This document shows, piece by piece, positions 34,258 through 42,266 of a DNA stretch of 57,228 bases. Source of the DNA: Desulfuromusa sp. (lineage in GTDB: Bacteria > Desulfobacterota > Desulfuromonadia > Desulfuromonadales > Geopsychrobacteraceae). The translations under genes were made by a program, and so were the position numbers. Positions within the stretch are counted from its first letter, which is position 1; every line of letters begins with the position of its first letter. The stretch lies in assembly GCA_016744675.1 (NCBI GenBank), contig JADGDX010000002.1:1-57228 (forward strand), in the 5' to 3' direction. The notes under the pieces were generated by a model. The model was not told the DNA's origin. It was given only the letters and a program-made list of their open reading frames with translations, and ran no database searches.

Positions 34258-36873
34258 GTGAAATTTTTTAATGGTTGGTCCATCAGAAAAAACCTTGCAC
34301 TATTAGTTATCACTGCATTCTTGCCCATGTTACTTATCCTTTTATACTCTGGTTTCGAGCAGCGCGAATTTATCGTTAAAAACGCCGAAGACGAAGTTTT
34401 AAACAGAGTCCATACGTTAGCAGAGGTTCAGCGCGAAATGAGCCGTGACGCTCGACGGATGCTTGAAATACTCGCCCAATTAGATGAAGTCAAAAATCTC
34501 GATATTGAATCGTGCAATCAAGTTTTCAAAGCCTTCATAGAGAACAATACTCTTTTCACAAATGTTGCTTTAGCTAATCTAAATGGTGACGTTATCGCTT
34601 CAGGTCTACCATTCCAAAAAATCAATTTTGCCGATCGGAAACATTTTAAAACTGCTCTTACAGAAAGAGATTTTGCTGTTGGCGAATATGTTATCACGAG
34701 AATAGGCAAAGCCATCTCTGCATTTACCTATGCCTATCCCGTCCTTAATGCAAAAGGTGAAGTCATCGCTGTTCTTGCAACAGCAATGCAATTGGACTTC
34801 TACTCAAAGCTACTAAATTTTAGTTCTTTACCTGATAAATCATTCGTTTCAATCGTTGATCATCGCGGTTTAAGGGCCTTCTATTACCCCCCACAACCTG
34901 ACACGAATCCTCTTGGTGAACCAATCGGAGTCAGAGCCTTTAAAAAATCTCAAGGGAAAGATGAAAAAGGCCTTTTTAGCGGCAAAGGATCCGATGGTAT
35001 CAATCGAATTTTTGCCTATGAAAAAGTCCGTCTGACTCCTACCCACGCCCCATATCTGTATGTCTGGTCAGCAGTACCAGAAAAACATTTTTTAGGCCCA
35101 GCAAATACTGTTCTTTACCGCAATCTACTGGTGATCATATTGGCAGCGGTAGGGGTTTTCATCCTTGCCAAATCAATCAGCTATAAGGCCTTGCTCACCC
35201 CAATCAACAATCTCATAAATTTGACCCATGATTTTGCCGATGGCCATCTAAACATACAAAATAAATCACCTGAGGCTTCCAATGAAATAGGACAACTCAC
35301 CCAATCGTTCTATAAAATGGCGCAAAAACTATCTGTCGCACTGAAAGAAATTGAGTCGAAAGAACTCCGGTATAGGACGGTTATTAATCACCAAAGAGAC
35401 ATTCTTCTTCTCTACAAATACACGACAACAGACTTTCCTTGTTTTACCGAAGTCAATGAAGCTGCCACCAACTTTTATGGATACACTCAAGAAGAATTGT
35501 TAACCTTAAGTTCCAAGGACATTGTCGCGCCAGAAGTTTTAGAAGACTCCGGTGCAAGTGATAAACTACTAGAACAGGGAAGTTTATTGCGTGAATCAAT
35601 TCACATCACTAAATCTGGGGTCCGCGTTCCTGTAGAGATCAGTACAACATTTATTGAGGTCGACAATGAAAAATACGTTTTAACCATGGTCCATGACCTG
35701 CGCCTAAGAAAGGAAACAGAACGGCAACTTCGCTTTAAGAACAAAATGGAAGCCGTTGGCTTTATGGCCGGGGGAATAGCTCATAATTTCAACAATAACC
35801 TTTCAATTATTTTGGGGAATATTGAATTATCTCAAATGCGACAAGATCCGGCGAGTGAAGTCAACCCACTCCTAGAAAACGCGAAAACCGCGATATTCAA
35901 TTCACGTGACCTCGTTAAAAAAATTATCACCTACAGCCAGGGGGGGACGCAGGAGAAAACTTCGGTTTTATTAACAACAATCATCAATGAAACCCTCGAC
36001 TTGGTTCGCGCGACCCTCCCAACCTCCGTTGCGTTGTCGAATCATTACACACCAGACAGCAAAACAAAACGGATCAGTGCCGATGCTTCACAGATTCAAG
36101 AAGTTCTCATAAATTTGATTAACAACGCAGTTCGAGCCATGGATGAACAAGGAAAAGTAAAATTTTCTTTGGAAGCTATTGTGCTTGAACAGAAAAACAT
36201 TCCGGTAGAATATGATTGCTCTCCCGGAAGGTATTTGAAGCTTAGCGTTCAAGACAGTGGCTGTGGCATGCCTGCAGAAATGATCGATAAAATTTTTGAC
36301 CCATTTTATTCCACTAAAGAAGAATTTGAAGGTGCCGGCATGGGACTTTCAACTGTTCAGGGAATGATGGCTCAGCATGAAGGAGCCATTAGGGTCAACA
36401 GTCTCCTTGGGAATGGAACAACCTTTGATCTCTACTTCCCAATTGTCGAAGAGTCTCATCTGGCGGAACCAGTCTCTGGACACCAAAATGACATAACCAA
36501 AAAAGGGAAAGAGCACATTCTTTTTGTCGATGATGAAGAGAGTTTAGTCACGCTAGGCAAGGAATTATTAATTGAATTAGGCTACAAGGTCAGTTGCACA
36601 ACAGATAGCACTGAAGCGTTGAAGATGTTTGCAGAGAATCCCGATCATTTCGACCTTGTCATATCAGACCAAACCATGCCAGATCTAACAGGAGTCGATC
36701 TGATCAAAAAAATGAAGAAAATAAAACCTGACGTATCCACCATCCTTTGTACCGGTTATAGCAATCAGATTGACGCAGATAAAGCTCATGCATTAGGAAT
36801 CAGTGCCTTTGTATTAAAACCACTGCGACTGGTCACATTATCCCAGTTGATTCGGCAAGTATTAGATGGATAA
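34258..36873 (+). CDS. Hybrid sensor histidine kinase: Cache-HAMP-PAS-kinase-receiver
   Basis: The 871-residue protein has a membrane helix (about 12-32), a large periplasmic Cache-type sensor domain (about 35-280, with FTNVALANLNGDVIASG and ADRKHFKTAL), a second helix (about 287-308), HAMP (about 312-365), PAS (about 372-490), a phosphoacceptor site in GGIAHNFNNNLSIILGN (usually AHDFNN), ATPase boxes (NLINNAVRAM, DSGCGMP, GAGMGLSTV) and a C-terminal receiver (FVDDEESL, ISDQTMPD, LKPLR). An extracellular small-molecule signal is expected. GTG 34258 was chosen because GGAG lies 5 bases upstream. No partner regulator gene is adjacent. Confidence 0.9.
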   Translation: MKFFNGWSIRKNLALLVITAFLPMLLILLYSGFEQREFIVKNAEDEVLNRVHTLAEVQREMSRDARRMLEILAQLDEVKNLDIESCNQVFKAFIENNTLFTNVALANLNGDVIASGLPFQKINFADRKHFKTALTERDFAVGEYVITRIGKAISAFTYAYPVLNAKGEVIAVLATAMQLDFYSKLLNFSSLPDKSFVSIVDHRGLRAFYYPPQPDTNPLGEPIGVRAFKKSQGKDEKGLFSGKGSDGINRIFAYEKVRLTPTHAPYLYVWSAVPEKHFLGPANTVLYRNLLVIILAAVGVFILAKSISYKALLTPINNLINLTHDFADGHLNIQNKSPEASNEIGQLTQSFYKMAQKLSVALKEIESKELRYRTVINHQRDILLLYKYTTTDFPCFTEVNEAATNFYGYTQEELLTLSSKDIVAPEVLEDSGASDKLLEQGSLLRESIHITKSGVRVPVEISTTFIEVDNEKYVLTMVHDLRLRKETERQLRFKNKMEAVGFMAGGIAHNFNNNLSIILGNIELSQMRQDPASEVNPLLENAKTAIFNSRDLVKKIITYSQGGTQEKTSVLLTTIINETLDLVRATLPTSVALSNHYTPDSKTKRISADASQIQEVLINLINNAVRAMDEQGKVKFSLEAIVLEQKNIPVEYDCSPGRYLKLSVQDSGCGMPAEMIDKIFDPFYSTKEEFEGAGMGLSTVQGMMAQHEGAIRVNSLLGNGTTFDLYFPIVEESHLAEPVSGHQNDITKKGKEHILFVDDEESLVTLGKELLIELGYKVSCTTDSTEALKMFAENPDHFDLVISDQTMPDLTGVDLIKKMKKIKPDVSTILCTGYSNQIDADKAHALGISAFVLKPLRLVTLSQLIRQVLDG

Positions 36874-37008
36874 ACCCTTGTTTCTTCTATGCAAAACGCC
36901 CCCCCATCAATTATGATGAATCGATAAAACTCTCAACTTAGGTCACCCCAAAGCACTCTACAGAAATATGGGATACGATCCATACGAGAATCAACCGAGA
37001 GGTTAATG

Positions 37009-37554
37009 ATGGATAAAAACAATATTATTTTGATAGGAATGCCCGGGGCTGGAAAAAGTACGGTTGGCGTCATTCTCGCCAAACGTATCGGCTTTCATTT
37101 TATCGATACAGATCTCGTCATTCAAACTCAAGAGAAGTCACGCCTGCAACAGATTATCGATACCCAAGGCATAGCAAAGTTTCGAAGGATAGAAGAACAA
37201 ATGCTCCTTAGCCTCGAACCACAGTTTAGCGTGATTGCAACGGGAGGGTCGGTGGTCTACTGTGAGGAGGGGCTGGAAAAACTTGGGGAAACAGGGATTC
37301 TGATTTACATCCAAGTTCCCCTAACAACCTTACAAGAGAGAATTGCCGACATGGGTCAACGCGGTCTTGTTATGGGCAAAGATCAAACTTTTGAGCAACT
37401 CTATCAAGAGCGGACACCTCTCTATGAAAAGTTTGCCCAAATAAAAATTTCCGGACAAGAGAACAATGTCGAACTGATTGCAGCTCAAATAGAAGAAGAG
37501 CTGAACCTCTATCAGAAATTCTGCTTTCTGAGTCAAGTCGACAATGAAACATAA
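37009..37554 (+). CDS. Shikimate kinase-like small-molecule kinase
   Basis: The 181-residue P-loop kinase has Walker A GMPGAGKST (residues 10-18), the substrate-binding Asp pair in FIDTDLVI, FRRIEE (substrate Arg), ATGGSVV, QRGLV and ERTPLYEKFA, in the order seen in shikimate kinases. Two details differ: the ATGGGA loop is ATGGSV, and the lid RPLL is RGLV. Shikimate kinase (aroK-like) is the best guess, but a related substrate is possible. The start at 37009 has GAGAGG 6 bases upstream; a second ATG one codon earlier is too close to that site. Confidence 0.65.
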   Translation: MDKNNIILIGMPGAGKSTVGVILAKRIGFHFIDTDLVIQTQEKSRLQQIIDTQGIAKFRRIEEQMLLSLEPQFSVIATGGSVVYCEEGLEKLGETGILIYIQVPLTTLQERIADMGQRGLVMGKDQTFEQLYQERTPLYEKFAQIKISGQENNVELIAAQIEEELNLYQKFCFLSQVDNET

Positions 37555-37708
37555 AATCTACAAGAGACAATCAGACCACTATCGGCATGGCACAATCTTT
37601 TTCTAAATCACATAATTTTATCCACAACACTGAAACCATTTCATTGTTATGAAGCCCTGTGTTAAAGCTATTCGAAACAATAAACCTATACTTCAAAAGG
37701 AAAATCTG

Positions 37709-38218
37709 ATGACACAAGCAAAACAAGGAGACAATGTCTCTGTTAATTTTGTTGGCAAACTTGCTGATGGGACGATTATCGATAGCACCTCTCTAGAAGA
37801 GGAATCATGTGGGAGTGAGTGTGGATGTGGAAGTACAGCTCATGACTCTAGCGATCATGAGTGTTGTCAGGATACAGGTCCATTTGAAGTATCGATTGGA
37901 TCAAATGAGTTCTATGTCCCAATTGAAGAAGCGTTAATCGGCATGTCCCCAGGCGAAAAGAAAACGGTGACGATCTCTCCCGATGACGCTTTTGGAGACT
38001 ATAGCTCTGAAAATGTTTTCAATGTCCCGCGCTCAGAATTTCCTGAAGATGAAATCACACCAGAAATCGGCATGGAACTGGAAGTCGATGGCGAAGATGA
38101 CGAAACCTTCATGGCAACAATTATTAAAATAAGCGACGATGAGATCACTCTTGACACCAATCATCCTCTCGCGGGGGAAGAGCTCATTTACGAATTTGAA
38201 CTGATGCAAATTCTTTAA
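37709..38218 (+). CDS. FKBP-type peptidyl-prolyl isomerase, SlyD-like, with Cys/His insertion
   Basis: The 169-residue protein starts QGDNVSVNFVGKLADGTIIDST, the first FKBP strands, and continues with EEALIGMSPGEKKTVTISPDDAFGDY, an insert-in-flap region (about 95-145) and NHPLAGEELIYEFELMQI at the end, the SlyD layout. Where SlyD has a short loop after strand one, this protein has a 26-residue insertion with Cys34, Cys38, Cys40, Cys52, Cys53, His45 and His50, a plausible metal site. The His-rich SlyD tail is absent. AAGG lies 8 bases upstream of the ATG at 37709; the longer frame adds 20 residues without support. Confidence 0.85.
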   Translation: MTQAKQGDNVSVNFVGKLADGTIIDSTSLEEESCGSECGCGSTAHDSSDHECCQDTGPFEVSIGSNEFYVPIEEALIGMSPGEKKTVTISPDDAFGDYSSENVFNVPRSEFPEDEITPEIGMELEVDGEDDETFMATIIKISDDEITLDTNHPLAGEELIYEFELMQIL

Positions 38219-38388
38219 CAAAGGGAAAAGGTGACGCTGTCATACTTTTCCTCCCAGCATGTCCGAGGAAGAAGCACGAGACAAAAAGGATGCTCATCAA
38301 AAAAGTCAGACCTTCCATATCAAAAATAGGTTATAATGGTGGTTTCTGGTTCGAAAATGAAGAGTAATCGTAGTGCAGGAAGGCCCCT

Positions 38389-38832
38389 ATGAGTCCAGAT
38401 CAACTTGATGATTTATTACAAAAGGGAATAGAGGCTGCTGAAAAAGGCTATATTCATTCTGCTCAGGTCTTCCTCGGTCAGGTTGCGGAACATCGTAAAA
38501 CCCCTGAAGTTCACAGCTACCTCGCATACTGCTTAGCCAAAGGGCAGGGGCGAATGCACTCAGCAGCAAAAATCTGCCGAGAATCAATTAAACGCGAGCC
38601 GAGTAATTCCCTTCACTACCTGATTCTAGGGCGGATCTTGCTTCTGTCCGGTGACAAAGGAAAATCGATCGATGCCTTTCGTCAGGGCCTTCGTACCAGT
38701 CCAAACCCCCTCATTATCGAAGAGTTAAAAAAGCTTGGTTTACGTAAACCAGCCGTCTTAAAAAACCTCAAAAGAAATCACCCCATCAATCGAGTTCTAG
38801 GAAAAATATTTGGATCTGTAGGCTTCAGGTAG
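38389..38832 (+). CDS. TPR-repeat protein
   Basis: The 147-residue protein contains about two to three TPR units (residues 8-105, for example GIEAAEKGYIHSAQVFLGQV and SLHYLILGRILLLSGDKGKSIDAFRQGL) and a basic C-terminal tail. There is no signal peptide, so it should be cytoplasmic. The binding partner is unknown. A TATAAT hexamer at 38332-38337 may be its -10 element. Its stop is one base from the convergent YaiI-family gene. Confidence 0.75.
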   Translation: MSPDQLDDLLQKGIEAAEKGYIHSAQVFLGQVAEHRKTPEVHSYLAYCLAKGQGRMHSAAKICRESIKREPSNSLHYLILGRILLLSGDKGKSIDAFRQGLRTSPNPLIIEELKKLGLRKPAVLKNLKRNHPINRVLGKIFGSVGFR

Positions 38833-38833
38833 A

Positions 38834-39289
38834 TCAAATCCCCCCCTTATGTCGAGCTAAAAAACGATCGAGTTCATTGGCAAATTTTTGTTTATCTTTG
38901 TCGCCATAGGCTCTCGGTCCGCCTGTTTCAACACCATTACTACGCAAATCATCCATAAAATTTCGAACTGACAAGCGCTCTCGAATATTATCCTCACTGA
39001 AAAAGACACCTCGTGGGTCCAAAGCATGCCCCCCCTTACTGATGGTTTCTGCGGCGAGAGGGATATCTGCCGTTATCACAAGGTCACCTGCTTCGAGCTG
39101 ACGGACAATCTCCTGATCGGCAACATCTGCCCCTGCTGAAACTTGAATGGAACGAATCCATTGCGATGCGGGATGGCCCAGAGAACGATTTGCAACCAGA
39201 GTTAAAATAATATTCCGTCGTTCTGCAGCCCGATACAAAAGTTCCTTAATCGGCTTAGGACACGCATCAGCATCAATCCAAATTTTCAT
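38834..39289 (-). CDS. YaiI/YqxD family protein (UPF0178, DUF188)
   Basis: The 151-residue protein matches the conserved bacterial family: [25 protein letters not shown] at the start, [33 protein letters not shown] in the centre and [21 protein letters not shown] near the end. The conserved acidic residues resemble a PIN/NYN-type nuclease core, but no activity is firmly established. It is a single gene between convergent and divergent neighbours. Confidence 0.88.
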   Translation of the reverse strand: MKIWIDADACPKPIKELLYRAAERRNIILTLVANRSLGHPASQWIRSIQVSAGADVADQEIVRQLEAGDLVITADIPLAAETISKGGHALDPRGVFFSEDNIRERLSVRNFMDDLRSNGVETGGPRAYGDKDKQKFANELDRFLARHKGGI

Positions 39290-39422
39290 GTATCACCTCT
39301 ATATCAATGTATCTGTTTTCATTACTGGGCTTGTTTAGAGTTCAGCAAAGGCTATCATTCTTTGCCTTTTGTCCTAACTGTGCTTAAATACGAACCACTG
39401 ATCTAACCATAGGAGGAAAATC

Positions 39423-39953
39423 ATGGCAAACCGATATATCATGACCGCGTTTGGCAAAGACCGTTCTGGAATTGTTGCCGATGTGACACGCTTGCTCTAC
39501 GAAAATGACTGCAACCTTGAAGACACCACAATGTCAATGCTGGCAGATGAATTCACCCTCAATCTACTGTTTTCTAGTCAGGCACCAAAAATTGAAGAAC
39601 TGCTAAATAAAGAATGTCGTCGTCTCGATCTAGAGAAAGGAATATCGGCTTTCGTCCGACCTCTTCAACCACAACCGGCAAAGAAACATAAAAGCTACAA
39701 GACTTGCACTCTCCATATTGAGGGTCTAGATCAGGCTGGAATTGTCTACAAAACAAGTCAATTTTTAGCAGATCATCAGTTAAACATTATTCAACTCGAT
39801 TCAACACCCTGCGCCTCCCCCCAGAGCGGCGCGACACTTTATAACATGACCATTGATATTCAGGTTCCAGAAAACCTTCCCTTTGATCAACTCGAAGAAA
39901 AACTGACAGAAGTCGCAGATGAACTGCATGTTGATGTCACGATGGAACGATAA
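39423..39953 (+). CDS. Tandem ACT-domain regulator, GcvR-like
   Basis: The 176-residue protein consists of two ACT domains (about 5-80 and 95-175). The first begins YIMTAFGKDRSGIVADVTRLLYENDCNLEDTTM, the second LHIEGLDQAGIVYKTSQFLADHQLNIIQLDS, with the Gly that usually contacts an amino acid. The layout is that of GcvR, which senses glycine and restrains GcvA in enterobacteria. Here the partner is unknown; tdh-kbl and fhs lie in the wider neighbourhood. AGGAGG is 7 bases upstream of the ATG. Confidence 0.82.
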   Translation: MANRYIMTAFGKDRSGIVADVTRLLYENDCNLEDTTMSMLADEFTLNLLFSSQAPKIEELLNKECRRLDLEKGISAFVRPLQPQPAKKHKSYKTCTLHIEGLDQAGIVYKTSQFLADHQLNIIQLDSTPCASPQSGATLYNMTIDIQVPENLPFDQLEEKLTEVADELHVDVTMER

Positions 39954-40034
39954 TCAAAGCTCTACGAGAAGGATGGTTCCTAAGCGACCTGCTCAACAGT
40001 GCAATTGAAGAGGATAATAGACAAAGGAAGAACA

Positions 40035-40523
40035 ATGAAAATCTTGTTCCTACATGGGCTCGAATCAGGACCTCATGGAAGTAAATACCAAGCCTTAAAA
40101 AAAGTCTTCGGGGATGTTCTGGCACCAGATTGCAGTGGTGTTCAAGATGAGAAAGAGCGCTTGCATATTATTCAACAAGAGATAAAAAACAGCGAGGAGC
40201 CATTTTTAGTCGTCGGATCAAGCATGGGTGGCTTAATGGCTTTGTTGCTGCAAAAAGAAAATCCGTTGCACATTGCCGGGATGGTCCTCTGTGCGCCAGC
40301 GATTCACCGACCGGCAGCAACAGACCTCAACCTGAATGATTTACCGCCAACAATCGTCATTCACGGAACGCAAGACGATATTGTTCCCGTAGAGGCAAGC
40401 CAACCATTTGGTGATCGTCTTATCACCGTTGATGATGATCACCGCCTTGCAAACAGCATGGAAGAAATTCTACGCGCTGTATTTGCAATGAAACTTAAAT
40501 TGCTCCATTTCTCGAAACGCTAA
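40035..40523 (+). CDS. YqiA-like alpha/beta hydrolase (esterase)
   Basis: The 162-residue protein is a minimal alpha/beta hydrolase. LFLHGLESGPHGSKYQAL matches the YqiA/UPF0227 start; the nucleophile is in VVGSSMGGLMAL (about residue 63), the acid in HGTQDDIVPVE and the base in VDDDHRLA. Small acyl esters are likely substrates. AAGGA lies 7 bases before the ATG at 40035; the longer frame from 39999 lacks such a site. Confidence 0.8.
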   Translation: MKILFLHGLESGPHGSKYQALKKVFGDVLAPDCSGVQDEKERLHIIQQEIKNSEEPFLVVGSSMGGLMALLLQKENPLHIAGMVLCAPAIHRPAATDLNLNDLPPTIVIHGTQDDIVPVEASQPFGDRLITVDDDHRLANSMEEILRAVFAMKLKLLHFSKR

Positions 40524-40545
40524 AATCTTGCTATTTGATATTTAA

Positions 40546-40986
40546 TCAGGACAAGACCTTATAGGGAGAGGTCATATAGCTGTGAAATTTGATCGCATCA
40601 TGGTCCTCCAACAAAGCCCTGATGCGATCACGGTTAACGGGATGAGAAACACGCCGCCCAACCTCACCTTCAGAGCACCACTCAACTTCGGGAGTTTCTT
40701 CACTCGGGGTTAATTCACCGGAGGCATAGCTGGCGGTAAAACAACAAATAAGGGCCGCCGGAGAAGATATTTTAGACCAGATAACGGATAATTTTGTGTG
40801 GCTTATAGTCACTCCAGTCTCTTCGAGAACCTCACGGCTCAGAGCAAAAACAAGACTCTCGCCTTCCTCAACTCGGCCCTGAGGTAATTCCCACCCCCGA
40901 ATATGATGTTTGACCAAAAGAATTTGTTTTTGAGAATCTCGAATCAAACAACTCACCACCAAAATATGTTTCGGCTGATCAATCAA
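40546..40986 (-). CDS. Nudix hydrolase
   Basis: The 146-residue protein has a perfect Nudix box GRVEEGESLVFALSREVLEETGV, with Gly, the four catalytic Glu and Arg in place. Before it, WELPQG is typical of the Nudix fold. The substrate cannot be inferred. The start overlaps the end of mltA by 4 bases, so it is translated with the transglycosylase; no functional link is known. Confidence 0.88.
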   Translation of the reverse strand: MIDQPKHILVVSCLIRDSQKQILLVKHHIRGWELPQGRVEEGESLVFALSREVLEETGVTISHTKLSVIWSKISSPAALICCFTASYASGELTPSEETPEVEWCSEGEVGRRVSHPVNRDRIRALLEDHDAIKFHSYMTSPYKVLS

Positions 40987-42215
40987 TTCATCGCTCCATC
41001 ATGATCTTCAAACTCTAGCTCCTGACTCTTTAACAATTCTTCTGGGTTCTCCTTGGGCAACAGAACCCAGAGACGACCGTCCTGCTTCATTCTTCCTGCG
41101 TTTTTGCCAGCCTCATGCCCCATCCCCCAGAAAAAATCGGCGCGAACATTCCCCTTAATCGCACCACCTGTATCTTGAGCAACCATCAATTGTCTCAAAG
41201 GCAGCTCAGTTCCGGGAAAAGTTGTCGCAAGAAAAACAGGAGCGCCAAGCGGTATGGTTCTAGGATCAACGGCGAGACTACGCAATTCAGTGAGGGGGAC
41301 TCCCAATGCACCTAGAGGGGATTTAATATGATCATCTAATACTCGAAAAAAAACATAACTAGGGTTTTCAGCAAGGAGACGCTTACCAGCCTCCGGATTG
41401 TTATTCACCCAACGCATAATGTTTTGCATAGACATCTGATCTCGCGTCATCGCCTCACGTTCTAAAAGCAACTTTCCAATGGATCGATACGGATGACCAT
41501 TTTGATTCGCATAGCCAACCATGTATTGCTCTCCATTTGGAAGGCGAATACGTCCCGACCCTTGGATGTGCAAGAAAAACAATTCGACAGGATCTTCTAA
41601 CCAGAAAATTTCGTGTCCTTCAAGGGGATTATGACCATTATCTATTTCACCACGTTCAAAGTACGGTACCACTCGGTTACCGACAACTCTGCCTCTCAAG
41701 CGGTAGTCACCCAACTCTGGATAGATCTCTTTTAAATCAACTACCAACAAATCTTCGGGTTGTCGATAAAGTGGATAGCGATAAGTCTCAGTCTTTGTCA
41801 GACTCCCAGGCAGCTCTGGCCCATAATAACCAGTAATCATGCCATCACTACTTCCATCTTCATTTCGAACCAAATGGGGAACAAAAAAAGTTTCGAAGTA
41901 ATCACGAGCAGCGGCGTTGGAAGTTAAAGATAGCTCTTCAGCCTCAATACAAACATGACGCCACTTATCGCGTTTTTTAATCGCCTGACAGCTCTGACGA
42001 AAAGTCTCAAGAGCTGCTCTGGGATCATCATGAAACCAGCCATCCACATGATCCCATGTGACTGGCACAAGAGGAGTTATTTTTTCAGTAACATCAACCC
42101 GCGGTGGCCTCTCCGGTGAAGGCTTACCGATACAGCCTGCAAGAGAAAAAATCAAACAGACGAAGACTATTTTACGATAGATCTTTCTCCTATCGAACAA
42201 ACTGAAACCTTTCAT
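40983..42215 (-). CDS. mltA: Membrane-bound lytic murein transglycosylase A
   Basis: The 410-residue lipoprotein cleaves peptidoglycan to anhydromuropeptides. The signal ends in the lipobox FSLAGC (about residue 30). The MltA core GMITGYYGPELPGSLTKTETYRYPLY, FLHIQGSGRIRLPNGEQ and the C-terminal 3D domain with QDTGGAIKGNVRADFFWG (Asp of DTGGAI being catalytic) are all intact. The ATG at 42215 gives a standard signal peptide; an upstream in-frame start at 42242 is possible. Confidence 0.92.
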   Translation of the reverse strand: MKGFSLFDRRKIYRKIVFVCLIFSLAGCIGKPSPERPPRVDVTEKITPLVPVTWDHVDGWFHDDPRAALETFRQSCQAIKKRDKWRHVCIEAEELSLTSNAAARDYFETFFVPHLVRNEDGSSDGMITGYYGPELPGSLTKTETYRYPLYRQPEDLLVVDLKEIYPELGDYRLRGRVVGNRVVPYFERGEIDNGHNPLEGHEIFWLEDPVELFFLHIQGSGRIRLPNGEQYMVGYANQNGHPYRSIGKLLLEREAMTRDQMSMQNIMRWVNNNPEAGKRLLAENPSYVFFRVLDDHIKSPLGALGVPLTELRSLAVDPRTIPLGAPVFLATTFPGTELPLRQLMVAQDTGGAIKGNVRADFFWGMGHEAGKNAGRMKQDGRLWVLLPKENPEELLKSQELEFEDHDGAMN

Positions 42216-42266
42216 CTTGCTATACACTCCAAAAATATCCAAAGGTTATAAACCAAGCCCATCCTG

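Noticed and set aside
37588..37604. TGGCAC-like sigma-54 promoter upstream of the FKBP gene
   Set aside because: The -24 half (TGGCAC) is good, but the -12 position has TT where GC is required.
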